A DNA stretch of 64,000 bases from Caulobacterales bacterium (GTDB taxonomy: Bacteria > Pseudomonadota > Alphaproteobacteria > Caulobacterales > Caulobacteraceae), in the NCBI GenBank assembly GCA_019510435.1, contig JAEKKJ010000009.1:248001-312000 (forward strand), written 5' to 3'. Position numbers and translations under genes: made by a program. The notes beneath the pieces are model-generated. The model was not told the DNA's origin, made no database searches, and saw nothing but the letters and a program-made list of their open reading frames with translations. Positions 42,823 through 52,208 of this stretch are shown here, piece by piece. The stretch's first letter is position 1. Each line of letters opens with the position of its first letter.

Positions 42823-43212
42823 GTCATTGTTCGGTCCAGCGCCTCAAGAACGCGGAGGACACGTCCATGACGCATGGCTTCCAGCATCAGGATCCCGGCT
42901 TCGGCTATGCCATCCCGAAGTCGATGGCGACGCCGCAGCACGGCCAGAAACCGCCCGAAAAGCCCCTGCCCGTGCGCGAGCCGCGCACCTGCAAGCCGCG
43001 GCCGGGCCACTGAGCGGCGCGAGCGCGCGCTTTCATCATCCTTTTCCGAACGCGCCCGTAGATAGCGGCAGGTGGTCGGTGCGCGCATCGGCCATTGCGG
43101 CATCTTGCCCGGCGACCTGGAACCTTCCGGCTGCGGCGCTAGATTGGCCCAGCGTGGTGTTGGACGCGGCGCGACCTCGGGTGCGGCCCGGGACGTGGCC
43201 AGGAGAGTCGAG

Positions 43213-43824
43213 ATGAGCCAAGGCCTGATGATCGCGCGGCGCGGCCTGCTGGTGGGGGGCGTCGGCCTGGCGCTGGCCCCGGCGGCGGCCTTCGCAGCGC
43301 CCAACCGCCTGGCCTTCCAGGTCTTCCGCAACGGGACCAAGGTGGGCGAGCACCAGGTGGTGTTCACGGGCGACGAGACCGCCCGCACCGCCACCACCAA
43401 TGTCCAGATGGTGGTGAAGATCGGGCCAGTGCCGGTCTACAAATACACCCACCAGGCGGTCGAGAAGTGGGTCGGCGGCAAGTTCGTCAGCGCCGAGGCG
43501 ACCACCAACGCCAACGGCAAGATCCAGAAGGTGGCCGCGCACGCCCAGCCGGGCTTCGTGGAGATCGTCGGGCCGGCCGGTACGGTCAAGGGCCCCGCCG
43601 ACGCCCTGCCGCTCAGCCACTGGAACCAGGGCAATTTCGGCAAGCCGCTCTTCAACCAGCAGGAGGGCAAGCTGCTGAAGGTGAAGTGCACCCAGGTGGC
43701 GCCCGGCCACTGGGCGATCCGCGGCGAGGCGGAGATCGACGACTTCTACGACGCGGGCGGCGCCTGGACGGCGCTGCAGGGCAAGCTGGATGACGGCTCG
43801 AAGATGGAATACCGCCGCGTCTGA
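43213..43824 (+). CDS. DUF6134-like exported protein
   Basis: The 203-residue protein begins with a twin-arginine-like signal (IARRGLLVGGVGLALAPAAAFA) and then an antiparallel beta pattern with NRLAFQVFRNGTKVGEHQ and VFTGDETARTATTNVQMVVK. This resembles the DUF6134 family as I remember it, which is of unknown function. The ATG at 43213 follows AGGAGAG. No operon partner; 176 bp to the next gene, with a CTCCGGGGC/GCCCCCG-type hairpin. Confidence 0.75.
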   Translation: MSQGLMIARRGLLVGGVGLALAPAAAFAAPNRLAFQVFRNGTKVGEHQVVFTGDETARTATTNVQMVVKIGPVPVYKYTHQAVEKWVGGKFVSAEATTNANGKIQKVAAHAQPGFVEIVGPAGTVKGPADALPLSHWNQGNFGKPLFNQQEGKLLKVKCTQVAPGHWAIRGEAEIDDFYDAGGAWTALQGKLDDGSKMEYRRV

Positions 43825-44000
43825 CCGGCCCGCGCGGCCGTTGCGCCCGCGGCTTGGCCGTGCGTAACTTCGCGCAACGATGTGCACAGCTGAACGCCTC
43901 CGGGGCTGAAGCCCCCGATCGAGCCCTGAGCCAGTCGCAAGGCTGAGCTTCCGCATGGCTGCGCTGGCGTCATCGCCCGCGCCTCGAGGCGTTCTCCTCC

Positions 44001-45158
44001 ATGAGCTTCCTGACCAACAGCGCGGTCAACCGCGTGAACCTGCACTACGGCGTCCAGGCCCTCGCCCAGGGCGTCGGCGGCGTCTTCTTCCTGGTCTTCC
44101 TGCTGCGGGCGGGCGTGCCCGTCCCCCTGGTGCTCGGCGTCCAGGGCGCGCTGTCGGCGCAGCGGTTCGTCCTGCGGCCGCTGGTGATCCCGCTGGTGCG
44201 GCGGATCGGCCTGCGCCGCACCCTGATCACCGGCGCCCTGCTGGAGGCCCTGCCCCTGCTGCTGCTGCCGACCGTGCAGGGGCCCGACGCCGCCCTGGCG
44301 GTCGTGGCCCTGGCCGCGCCGGTCGGCAGCGTCCTCTACTGGACCTGCTACCACGCCTATTTCGCCTCGGTGGGCGATGCCGAGCACCGTGGCGGCCAGA
44401 TCGGCGCGCGCGAGGCCCTGGCGGCGCTGGCGGGTGTCGTCGGCCCGCTGGCGGGCGCCTGGGCCCTGGCGACCGGCGGCCCCTGGCTGGCGTTCGCGGG
44501 GGCGGCGGCGCTGCAGGTGCTGGCGGCGGTTCCGCTCCTTGGCGCGCCCGACGTGGCGGTGGCGACCGAGGCGCCCGGCGGGTTCCGGGCCGCGCGGCTG
44601 GGCGCCCTGATGCTGATGACCGACGGCTGGCTCTCGGCCTGCTACTTCTATGTCTGGCAGATCGCCCTCTTCGTGACGCTCAGGGAGAGCTACGCGGCCT
44701 ACGGCGGCGCCATGGCCCTGTCGGCCCTGGCGGGCGCCGCGGGCGGCCTGCTGCTGGGCGGGCGCATCGACGCCGGACATGGCCGCGCGGCCATGTCGGC
44801 GGCCTATGCGGTGGTGGCGGGCGTGGTGGTGCTTCGGGCCGCGAGCCTGGGCTCGCCCTGGCTGGCGGTGATCGCCAACGCCTTGGGCGCCCTGGTCATG
44901 GCCCTGCAGGCGCCGGCGATGATGACGCCGGTCTACAACCTGGCCAAGGCCTCGCCCTGCCCCCTGCGCTTCCACATCGCCACCGAGGGCGGCTGGGACC
45001 TGGGCTGCGCCAGCGGCTGCCTGGCCGCCGCCGTCATCGCCGGGGCCGGCTACAGCCTGGCGGGCGCGATCCTCCTGGGCCTTGTGGCGGCGGTGGGCGC
45101 CTTCGCTCTGCTTTGGCGGCAATACGGGGCGATCGCCACCCGCCCCGCGGCGGGCTGA
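44001..45158 (+). CDS. MFS transporter
   Basis: The 385-residue protein has roughly twelve hydrophobic segments, beginning YGVQALAQGVGGVFFLVFLL and ending AILLGLVAAVGAFALLW. There is no recognisable antibiotic-specific motif. The start at ATG 44001 places FLTNSAVNRVNL before helix 1. It ends with a TGATG overlap with an in-frame ATG of the following exported enzyme gene, so the two may be coupled. Substrate unknown. Confidence 0.82.
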   Translation: MSFLTNSAVNRVNLHYGVQALAQGVGGVFFLVFLLRAGVPVPLVLGVQGALSAQRFVLRPLVIPLVRRIGLRRTLITGALLEALPLLLLPTVQGPDAALAVVALAAPVGSVLYWTCYHAYFASVGDAEHRGGQIGAREALAALAGVVGPLAGAWALATGGPWLAFAGAAALQVLAAVPLLGAPDVAVATEAPGGFRAARLGALMLMTDGWLSACYFYVWQIALFVTLRESYAAYGGAMALSALAGAAGGLLLGGRIDAGHGRAAMSAAYAVVAGVVVLRAASLGSPWLAVIANALGALVMALQAPAMMTPVYNLAKASPCPLRFHIATEGGWDLGCASGCLAAAVIAGAGYSLAGAILLGLVAAVGAFALLWRQYGAIATRPAAG

Positions 45159-45214
45159 TGCAACTGTCACGAAGCCGGGGCACAAGGGGCCTTTCGGCGA
45201 GTCGGGGGTTCGGT

Positions 45215-47035
45215 ATGGGTGTTCTGCGCAGGTGGGCTGGGGCGGTGGCGGCCAGCGCGCTCTTGCTGGGACCGAGCCTCGGCTACGCCCAGCCGCATAA
45301 CCTGATCATCTTCGTGGCCGACGGCCTGCGCTACAAGAGCGTGACGCCCGAGAGCGCCCCGGAGCTGGCCCGCGTGCGCAGCGAGGGCGTGGACTTCGCC
45401 AACAGCCACTCGATCTACCCCACCGTCACCACCGCCAACGCCAGCGCCATCGCCACGGGCCACTTCCTGGGCGACACCGGCGACTTCGGGAACACCATCT
45501 TCGTGGGCGACCCGCTGCCGGTCCCCGCCAACACCCCCTTCGCGAGCCTGGAGGACGACGCGGTCCTGGGCCTGATGAACGCCCGCTTCGGCGGCAACTA
45601 CCTGGGCGAGACCAGCCTCTTGCAGGCCGCCCGCGCCAAGGGCTTCGCCACCGCCGTGATCGGCAAGCTGGGCCCGGTCGGCGTGCAGGACAGCACCGCG
45701 CGCGACGGCAAGGGCACGATCGTCATCGACGATGAGACGGGCGGCGCGCCCGAGGACGGCATCGTCCTCGCTCCCGAGATCGCCGCGGCCATCAAGGCCG
45801 CAGGTCTCGAGCCGCGAACCCCGGACCGGGGCCTGAACGGCGGCGGCGGCGCCTACAACATGCCGGGCGTGCGCGTGCCCAACAAGGAACAGCAGGACTG
45901 GTTCACCGCCGTCGCGACCAAGGTGCTGCTCCCGAGGTTCAAGGCCGAGGGCAAGCCGTTCGTGCTGGTCTTCTGGTCGCGCGACCCGGACGGCACCCAG
46001 CACGACCAGGGCGACAGCCTCAACCAGCTGGAACCGGGCATCAACGGGCCCACCGCCAAGGCCGCCATCGCCAACGCCTCGCACGACCTGGGCGAACTGC
46101 GCGCGACCCTGGACAGGCTGGGGCTGGCCGACACCACCGACATCGTCACCACCGCCGACCACGGCTTTTCCACCATGACCCGCGACGTGCCGACCAGCGC
46201 CTCGGCGAAATTCCGTTATCCGGATGTCGTGCCGGGCTTCGTGCCGCCCGGGTTCTTCGCCATCGACCTGGCCAAGGGCCTGGGCCTGCCGCTGCACGAT
46301 GGCGCGGGGCTGCCGGTGGAACCGGCCAAGGGCTTCTACCCCAAGCGCGGCGCGCGCCTGGGCCCGGACCCGGTCCATCCCGAGGTCGCCATCGCGCCCA
46401 ACGGCGGGACCGAGTTGATCTGGCTACCGGGGGCGGACCCCAAGGCCATGGCCCGCCGTGTGGTCGAGTTCCTGACCACCCAGGACTATGTGGCCGCGAT
46501 CTTCGTGCGCGACGACCTGGGGCCGGTCCCCGGCGCCCTGCCCACCAGCAAGATCAACCTCCTGGGCGCGTCCCGCACGCCGCCGCCGGCCATCGCCGTC
46601 AGCTTCCGCACCAGCACCACCGGCTGCGCCGAGCCCGAGATGTGCGGCGTCGAGGTCGCCGACAGCGGCCAGCAGCTCGGCCAGGGCATCCACGGCTCGC
46701 TGGGCCGCCAGGACACGCACAACTTCATGGCCGCGGTCGGCCCCGACTTCCGCAAGGGCTTCGTCGACCCCGCGCCGGTCAGCAACGCCGACTGGGCCCA
46801 GACCCTGGCCAAGGTGCTGGGCCTGGACCTGGGCGGCCGTGGCCAGCTCAAGGGCCGCGTGATGCGCGAGGCGCTGGCCGCCGACGGCGCGACGGTCGCG
46901 AGCCAAGCCTGGACGATCCGCTCCGAGCCCGCCGCCAACGGCTTCGTCACCATCCTGAACGGCCAGACGGCCGAGGGCGTGAACTACTTCGACGCCGCCG
47001 GCGCGCCGGGCCGCACGGTGGGCCTGAAGCCCTGA
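45215..47035 (+). CDS. Exported alkaline-phosphatase-superfamily (phosphodiesterase-like) enzyme
   Basis: The 606-residue exported protein has a signal peptide ([23 protein letters not shown]) and the type I phosphodiesterase/nucleotide pyrophosphatase pattern: metal/nucleophile region [15 protein letters not shown] and [21 protein letters not shown] with the threonine nucleophile region, then TTADHGFST carrying metal histidine and aspartate, and [18 protein letters not shown]. It may hydrolyse phosphodiesters or a lipid head-group. Start: ATG 45215 (an ATG 57 bp upstream overlaps the transporter stop). Substrate not defined. Confidence 0.85.
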   Translation: MGVLRRWAGAVAASALLLGPSLGYAQPHNLIIFVADGLRYKSVTPESAPELARVRSEGVDFANSHSIYPTVTTANASAIATGHFLGDTGDFGNTIFVGDPLPVPANTPFASLEDDAVLGLMNARFGGNYLGETSLLQAARAKGFATAVIGKLGPVGVQDSTARDGKGTIVIDDETGGAPEDGIVLAPEIAAAIKAAGLEPRTPDRGLNGGGGAYNMPGVRVPNKEQQDWFTAVATKVLLPRFKAEGKPFVLVFWSRDPDGTQHDQGDSLNQLEPGINGPTAKAAIANASHDLGELRATLDRLGLADTTDIVTTADHGFSTMTRDVPTSASAKFRYPDVVPGFVPPGFFAIDLAKGLGLPLHDGAGLPVEPAKGFYPKRGARLGPDPVHPEVAIAPNGGTELIWLPGADPKAMARRVVEFLTTQDYVAAIFVRDDLGPVPGALPTSKINLLGASRTPPPAIAVSFRTSTTGCAEPEMCGVEVADSGQQLGQGIHGSLGRQDTHNFMAAVGPDFRKGFVDPAPVSNADWAQTLAKVLGLDLGGRGQLKGRVMREALAADGATVASQAWTIRSEPAANGFVTILNGQTAEGVNYFDAAGAPGRTVGLKP

Positions 47036-47066
47036 CAGGGGGAGGGACCGCCCCCCAGCGGTCGCC

Positions 47067-47214
47067 TTAGAGGTGGGTGGTCGGCGCATCGTTCACCGCA
47101 GTGACGGGTGATCTTCGCCGTCGCCGGGGTCGCGTCCGCAGCGCCCCGATCGTCCCTGGACGCGTAGTGGAAGCTGGTTGAGCCGTTCCAGTTGGCGTTC
47201 GGCGTGAAGTAGAC
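47067..47214 (-). pseudogene. Fossil of a cadherin-like/VCBS adhesin repeat
   Basis: Read on the minus strand the piece gives [20 protein letters not shown] then [16 protein letters not shown], and in the next frame [12 protein letters not shown] and a stop. Those are the C-terminal strands of cadherin-like repeats in giant bacterial adhesins (normally ...[12 protein letters not shown]). The frame jump of one base after AKIT and the in-frame stop just before VYF show it is a decayed remnant. No other part of such an adhesin is nearby. Confidence 0.75.
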
Positions 47215-47286
47215 CTAGCATTGCCAGACGGGTCCGGCGCACCGGATCTTCGAAAAACCACGCCGAAAAAGCCGTACGGGGAAGAC

Positions 47287-48615
47287 TTGGACGCCCAGAT
47301 CGAAGCCGCGCCCGACGCGACGCCCGCGGACCTGCCCGGCGCGGACGACCTGGCGACCCGCGAGGCCGCCTATGAGAAGTTCATCTGGGACAACCTGAAG
47401 CGCAACTACCTGGGCAACTACCTGCACGGCATGCTGGGCATGACGGGCTTCCGGCTGGTCAACGCCCCGACCTTCCTGCCGGCCTACCTGCACATGATCT
47501 CCGGCTCCAACACCATCGTCGGCCTGGGGCTGGCGCTGCAGCAGCTGGGCGGCGTGATCTCGCCGATCTTCGCCGGCGCCCAGGTGGAGCACCGCAAGAA
47601 GGTGATGCCGGCGGCCATGTGGATGGGCAGCCTGGGGCGGGTGGCCATCCTGTGCATGGCCCTGGCCGGCTGGTTCCTCAAAGGCCCGGCCCTCATCTGG
47701 ACCCTGCTCTTCTTCATCCTGATGTTCGGCATCTTCATGGGCGCCCAGCGGGTGGTGTTCAGCCTGCTGATGTCCAAGGTGATCCCGCTCAGCCGGCGCG
47801 GGCGGCTGCAGGCCTGGCGCAACGCCACCGGCGGGGCGATCGCGGCGGTGTTGGCGGGGGTGGCCGGGCGCTACTTCATCCAGCCCAACCTGTTCGGGAA
47901 CGGCTATTCCACCACCTTCGTCTTCGCCTTCGTGCTCACCAGCCTCGGCCTCTCGGCCCTGCAGATCCTGTTGCGCGAGCCCGAGCCGCCGACCACCCGC
48001 GCGCAGGGACGCTTCCGCGACCGGCTGCGGGACTTCCCCCAGCTGATCGCCCAGGACCGCGGCTACGGCTTCTTCCTGCTGGTCCAGATGCTGGCCACCT
48101 CGGCCCGCATCGCCACGCCGTTCTACATCCTCTTCGTGGGCAAGAGCATCCACATGACCGGCGGCACGCTGGGCCTGCTCACCTTCGCCTTCCTGGGGGC
48201 CGACACCCTCTCGAACCTCGTCTGGGGCTACCTGGGCGACAAGACCGGCTTCCGGCTCGTGCTGGTCTTTTCCCTGGTCGCCTGGATCGCGGCCACGGTC
48301 CTGCTCATGGAGGTCCACGCCGTGCCCGCGATCTTCCTGGCGTTCTTCGGCCTGGGCGCGGCGCAGGCGGGCTACATGATGGCCGCTCAGACCATGATCC
48401 TGGAGTTCGGGGCGCGCGACGACCTGCCCATGCGCATCGCGGTCTCGGCCACCGCCGAGAGCATCACCGCCACCCTGGGCCCGTTGATCGGCGGCAAGAT
48501 GGCCGACCTCTTCGGCTACGGCGTGGTGTTCGGCGCCTCGCTGGGCTTCCTGGCTTCGGGGCTCGTGCTGCTGCTCCTGGCGGTGCGCGAGCCCCGCCAC
48601 CGCCGCTTGGCGTAA
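47287..48615 (+). CDS. MFS transporter
   Basis: The 442-residue protein (from TTG 47287) has about eleven to twelve membrane segments, e.g. ILCMALAGWFLKGPALIW, AAVLAGVAGRYFIQPNLFG, VFGASLGFLASGLVLLLLAV, and a charged loop motif HRKKVMPAAMWMGSLGR. The TTG has GGGGAAG eight bases upstream; an earlier in-frame TTG at 47221 is possible but would start in the remnant adhesin. It is not obviously linked with the neighbouring kaiC-type gene (93 bp gap). Substrate unknown. Confidence 0.75.
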   Translation: MDAQIEAAPDATPADLPGADDLATREAAYEKFIWDNLKRNYLGNYLHGMLGMTGFRLVNAPTFLPAYLHMISGSNTIVGLGLALQQLGGVISPIFAGAQVEHRKKVMPAAMWMGSLGRVAILCMALAGWFLKGPALIWTLLFFILMFGIFMGAQRVVFSLLMSKVIPLSRRGRLQAWRNATGGAIAAVLAGVAGRYFIQPNLFGNGYSTTFVFAFVLTSLGLSALQILLREPEPPTTRAQGRFRDRLRDFPQLIAQDRGYGFFLLVQMLATSARIATPFYILFVGKSIHMTGGTLGLLTFAFLGADTLSNLVWGYLGDKTGFRLVLVFSLVAWIAATVLLMEVHAVPAIFLAFFGLGAAQAGYMMAAQTMILEFGARDDLPMRIAVSATAESITATLGPLIGGKMADLFGYGVVFGASLGFLASGLVLLLLAVREPRHRRLA

Positions 48616-48707
48616 GGCCGCGCCGGGAACCCAGACGCAAGCTCGGCATTTTCGCCATCGGGTGGAGGCCTGCGCGGCCCCTTGGGGCAAGGTTCGTACG
48701 AGGCGAG

Positions 48708-50210
48708 ATGGAAAGGGAAGCGGGCGCACAAGGCGCCGATGACGCAGCCACGGGCATCGCCGGGCTGGACGACATCCTGGGCGGCGGGCTGAAGCGCAAC
48801 CGCCTGTTCCTGTTCGAGGGGAGCCCCGGCACCGGCAAGACCACCGCCGCGCTCAGCTTCCTGCGAGCGGGCGCGGCCGCGGGGGAAAAGACGCTCTACG
48901 TCACCCTCTCGGAAACCGAGACCGAGCTGCGCGACACCGCCGCCTCGCACGGCTGGGACCTGAACGGCATCGAGATTTTCGAGCTGGTCCCGCCGGAAAA
49001 CCTGCTCGACGAACAGCAGCAGCAGAGCCTGCTCTATTCCTCCGACCTGGAGCTGGGCGAGACCACCCGCATGATCCTCGACGCGGTCGAGCGGGCGGCC
49101 CCCAGCCGGGTGGTGATCGACAGCCTGTCGGAGATCCGCCTGCTGGCCCAGGGCTCCCTGCGCTACCGCCGCCAGGTGCTGGCGCTGAAGCACTACTTCG
49201 CCAAGCACGGCGCCACGGTGGTGCTGCTCGACGACCTGACCGCCGACGTCGCCGACAAGACCGTGCACAGCGTGGCCCACGGGGTGGTGCGCCTGGAGGA
49301 GCTGGCGCCGGTCTACGGCTCCGAGCGCCGGCGCGTGCGGGTGACCAAGTACCGGGGCCGGCGGTTCCGCGGCGGCTTCCACGACTTCACCATCCGCACC
49401 GGCGGGCTGGAGATCTTCCCACGCCTGGTCTCGGCCGAGCACCGCACGCGCTTCGAGCGCGCGCCCCTGCCCAGCGACATCCCCGGCCTGGACGACCTGC
49501 TGGGCGGCGGGGTCGAGCGGGGCAGCAGCACCCTGATCCTGGGCCCGGCCGGAACCGGCAAGTCGTTGCTGTCGGTCAATTTCGCGCTCTCGGCGGTGCG
49601 GCGCGGGGAGCGGAGCGCGATCTTCGTCTTCGACGAGGAGGTGGGACTGCTCTTCCAGCGGACCCGGGCTTTCGGGCTGGACCTGGAAGGGCTGACCGCC
49701 ACCAAGAACCTGATCGTCGAGCAGGTTGACGCTGCGGAGATGTCGCCGGGCGAGTTCACGGCCCGGGTCCGCGACTGCGTCACCAGCCACAACGTCCAGA
49801 CCGTCGTGGTGGACAGCCTCAACGGCTACCAGGCCGCCATGCCCGAGGAGCACTACCTGCTGCTCCACATGCACGAGCTGCTGCAGTTCCTGAACCGGCA
49901 GGGCGCCACCACCTTCCTGACGGTCGCCCAGCACGGCCTGGTGGGCGACATGCGCGCACCCGTGGATGTCACCTACCTGGCGGACACGGTGATGTTGCTC
50001 CGCTACTTCGAGGCCATGGGCCAGGTTCGTCGCGCCATCTCCGTCGTCAAGAAGCGCGCCGGCGCGCATGAGCGGACCATCCGCGAATACGAGATCGGCC
50101 CTGGCGGCGTGACGCTGGGCGCGCCGCTGGACCAGTTCCAGGGCGTTCTTCGAGGCGTGCCCAGCTTCGTGGGCAGCCCGGCGGGGCTGTTGGACGCCGC
50201 CGCCGAATGA
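48708..50210 (+). CDS. KaiC-like double-domain RecA-family ATPase
   Basis: KaiC proteins are hexameric ATPases that act as timers or signalling switches. The 500-residue protein has two KaiC domains, each with Walker A: GSPGTGKTTAALSFL (about residue 40) and GPAGTGKSLLSVNF (about 285), and Walker B-like VVIDSLSEIRL and TVVVDSLNGYQ. Second-domain catalytic FDEE is present, and GIAGLDDILGGGLKR and GLDDLLGGGVERGSS mark both domain starts. No kaiB or kaiA is in the window. It overlaps the next kinase gene by four bases (ATGA). Confidence 0.92.
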   Translation: MEREAGAQGADDAATGIAGLDDILGGGLKRNRLFLFEGSPGTGKTTAALSFLRAGAAAGEKTLYVTLSETETELRDTAASHGWDLNGIEIFELVPPENLLDEQQQQSLLYSSDLELGETTRMILDAVERAAPSRVVIDSLSEIRLLAQGSLRYRRQVLALKHYFAKHGATVVLLDDLTADVADKTVHSVAHGVVRLEELAPVYGSERRRVRVTKYRGRRFRGGFHDFTIRTGGLEIFPRLVSAEHRTRFERAPLPSDIPGLDDLLGGGVERGSSTLILGPAGTGKSLLSVNFALSAVRRGERSAIFVFDEEVGLLFQRTRAFGLDLEGLTATKNLIVEQVDAAEMSPGEFTARVRDCVTSHNVQTVVVDSLNGYQAAMPEEHYLLLHMHELLQFLNRQGATTFLTVAQHGLVGDMRAPVDVTYLADTVMLLRYFEAMGQVRRAISVVKKRAGAHERTIREYEIGPGGVTLGAPLDQFQGVLRGVPSFVGSPAGLLDAAAE

Positions 50211-51394
50211 GCCAGTCGGGCGTCAGCGGCTCGGAGCGCGCACTCATCCTCGCCCCGTTCGGGCGCGACGCCGCCGTGGCCGCGGCCATCCTGCAGGAGG
50301 CGGGCCTCAGCGCCGACATCTGCGCGGACCTGCCCCAGCTGGTGCGGGAGTGCCAGCAGGGCGGCGGCCTGGCCCTCATCGTCGAGGAGGTGCTGCAGGA
50401 GGAGAACTTCCGCCCGCTGGCCCTGTGGATCGAGAGCCAGCCGGCCTGGTCGGACTTCCCGATCGTGGTCCTGTCCAAGCGCGGCGGCGGGCTCGAGCGC
50501 AACCCGGCGGCGGGGCGCTGGCTGGAGGCCCTGGGCAATGTGGTCTTCCTGGAGCGGCCGTTCCATCCGACCACCCTGCTCAGCGTCGTGCGCACGGCGC
50601 TGCGCGGCCGCCGACGCCAGTACGAGGCCCGCGACCGCCTGGAGACCCTGCGCGCAGCGGTGATCCGCCAGCGCGAGGACCAGGCCCACCTGCGCCTGAT
50701 GGTCAACGAGCTGAACCACCGGGTGAAGAACACCCTGGCCACGGTGCAGTCCATCGTGGCCCAGACCCTGCGGGCCGGCGGCGCCTCCACCCTGACCCGC
50801 GACACGCTCACCTCGCGCATCCTGGCGCTGTCCAAGGCGCACGACGTCCTGACCAACGAGCAGTGGAGCGGCGCCGACCTCGGCGAGATCGCCACCCAGG
50901 CGGCGCAGCCGTTCCGCACCGGCCTCGGCGAGGCCCGCATTCGGCTGAGCGGCCCCAAGGTGCGCCTGCCGCCCAAGGCCGCCATCGCCGTCGCCCTGGC
51001 GATCCACGAGCTGGCCACCAATGCGGTGAAGTACGGCGCGCTCTCCGGGGCCGACGGCTACGTCACCTTCTCCTGGACCCTGGCCCGCGCCGGCCGCCGG
51101 CGCGACCTGGAGATGGTCTGGCGCGAGATCGACGGACCGCGCGTCACCCCGCCGACCCGCGCCGGCTTCGGCAGCCGCCTGATCGAGAAGGGCCTCGCCA
51201 GCGACCTCAACGGCGAGGTGCGCATCGCCTATCCGGCTGATGGCGTCGTCTGCATCATCCACGCGCGCCTCGACGCCGAGGAGGGCGAAGAGGGCCCCGA
51301 GGGTGAGCCGGCCGCCGAGGAGGTTCGGGCCCGGCCCCGGCGGCAACCGGCGATCGGCCCCGAGCGCCTGGAGAGCGCGCCGCCCCGCGCTTGA
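50207..51394 (+). CDS. HWE/HisKA_2-type histidine kinase with pseudo-receiver, coupled to KaiC
   Basis: The 395-residue kinase overlaps the kaiC-like gene, so it is its likely partner. Residues 10-135 look like a receiver domain, but the aspartate position is in ALIVEEVLQEE and the lysine position in VFLERPFHP, so the acceptor and lysine are lost. The kinase core has the phosphohistidine segment VNELNHRVKNTLATVQSI and HATPase boxes AIHELATNAVKYGALS and GSRLIEKGLA. No membrane segment. The Arg/Pro-rich tail may be disordered. Confidence 0.9.
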   Translation: MSQSGVSGSERALILAPFGRDAAVAAAILQEAGLSADICADLPQLVRECQQGGGLALIVEEVLQEENFRPLALWIESQPAWSDFPIVVLSKRGGGLERNPAAGRWLEALGNVVFLERPFHPTTLLSVVRTALRGRRRQYEARDRLETLRAAVIRQREDQAHLRLMVNELNHRVKNTLATVQSIVAQTLRAGGASTLTRDTLTSRILALSKAHDVLTNEQWSGADLGEIATQAAQPFRTGLGEARIRLSGPKVRLPPKAAIAVALAIHELATNAVKYGALSGADGYVTFSWTLARAGRRRDLEMVWREIDGPRVTPPTRAGFGSRLIEKGLASDLNGEVRIAYPADGVVCIIHARLDAEEGEEGPEGEPAAEEVRARPRRQPAIGPERLESAPPRA

Positions 51395-51428
51395 GCCGGC
51401 GCGATTCGCCTGCGCTGATGGCGGCCGG

Positions 51429-52208
51429 ATGATCCACGTCCCCACCGCCATCTGGGCGCACACCGCCTTCGACGTCACCGCCTGGCTCTCCGGGCTGGCG
51501 CTGAGCGGCGGCCTCTACCACTGGCGCCTGCGCGGTGCGACTGAGCAGGTGGCCGCGCGGGTTGGCGGCGGCTACTTCGTGGCGCTGGCGGCCGGCGCCA
51601 TCCCCGGCGCCTGGCTGGCCGGCTCGCTGAATACCTTGCGCGGCGCCCATCCGGCCCTCTCCCACAGCGTGGTCGGGGCCCTGGTCGGGGCCATCGTGGC
51701 GGTGGAGATCTACAAGGCCCTGCGCGGGGTCGAGGGCTCTACCGGCGGCGTCTTCGTGGGCCCCTTCAGCCTCGGCGTGGTGATCGGCCGCTGGGGGTGC
51801 CTGTTCGCCGGCCTGCCCGACGGCACCTATGGGACGCCCACCGCGCTGCCCTGGGCCGTGGACCTGGGCGACGGAATCGGCCGCCACCCGGTGGAGGTCT
51901 ACGAGAGCCTGGCCATGGCCCTCTTCCTGGCGCTCTACCTGGAAGGCTTGGCGCGGCGCCGGCCGTGGGCGCTGCGCCGCGGGTTCTACGCCATGTGCCT
52001 CTGGTACGGGGCGGCACGTTTCGGTTGGGAGTTCCTCAAGCCCTATCCGGCGTTGATCGGACCGCTTAACCTGTTCCACCTGCTGAGTGGGGGGCTGGTC
52101 GTCTATGGATGGGTCTACTACCGGGCCAGCCTTGCCCGCGACCGTGCGCAAGGCTGCGCCGTACCTGTTCCTGGGGCAGACCACGAGCCTGTGCGAGACC
52201 TGCCTTAG
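51429..52208 (+). CDS. Lgt-like (prolipoprotein diacylglyceryl transferase family) membrane protein
   Basis: The 259-residue integral membrane protein shows the Lgt family signature in VIGRWGCLFAGLPDGTYGTP followed by RHPVEVYESLAMA, equivalent to Lgt GR-GN-xNGE and RHPxQLYE. True Lgt has HGG-type residues earlier; here the corresponding region is HPALSHSVV, so activity as a lipoprotein transferase is uncertain. The ATG at 51429 lies 34 bp after the kinase gene. It overlaps the radical SAM gene by about 100 bases, which strongly suggests one functional pair acting on lipid. Confidence 0.8.
   Translation: MIHVPTAIWAHTAFDVTAWLSGLALSGGLYHWRLRGATEQVAARVGGGYFVALAAGAIPGAWLAGSLNTLRGAHPALSHSVVGALVGAIVAVEIYKALRGVEGSTGGVFVGPFSLGVVIGRWGCLFAGLPDGTYGTPTALPWAVDLGDGIGRHPVEVYESLAMALFLALYLEGLARRRPWALRRGFYAMCLWYGAARFGWEFLKPYPALIGPLNLFHLLSGGLVVYGWVYYRASLARDRAQGCAVPVPGADHEPVRDLP

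Noticed and set aside
45158..45214. Upstream ATG of the phosphodiesterase-like gene
   Set aside because: It would put a polar, serine/arginine-rich lead before a complete signal peptide that starts at 45215.
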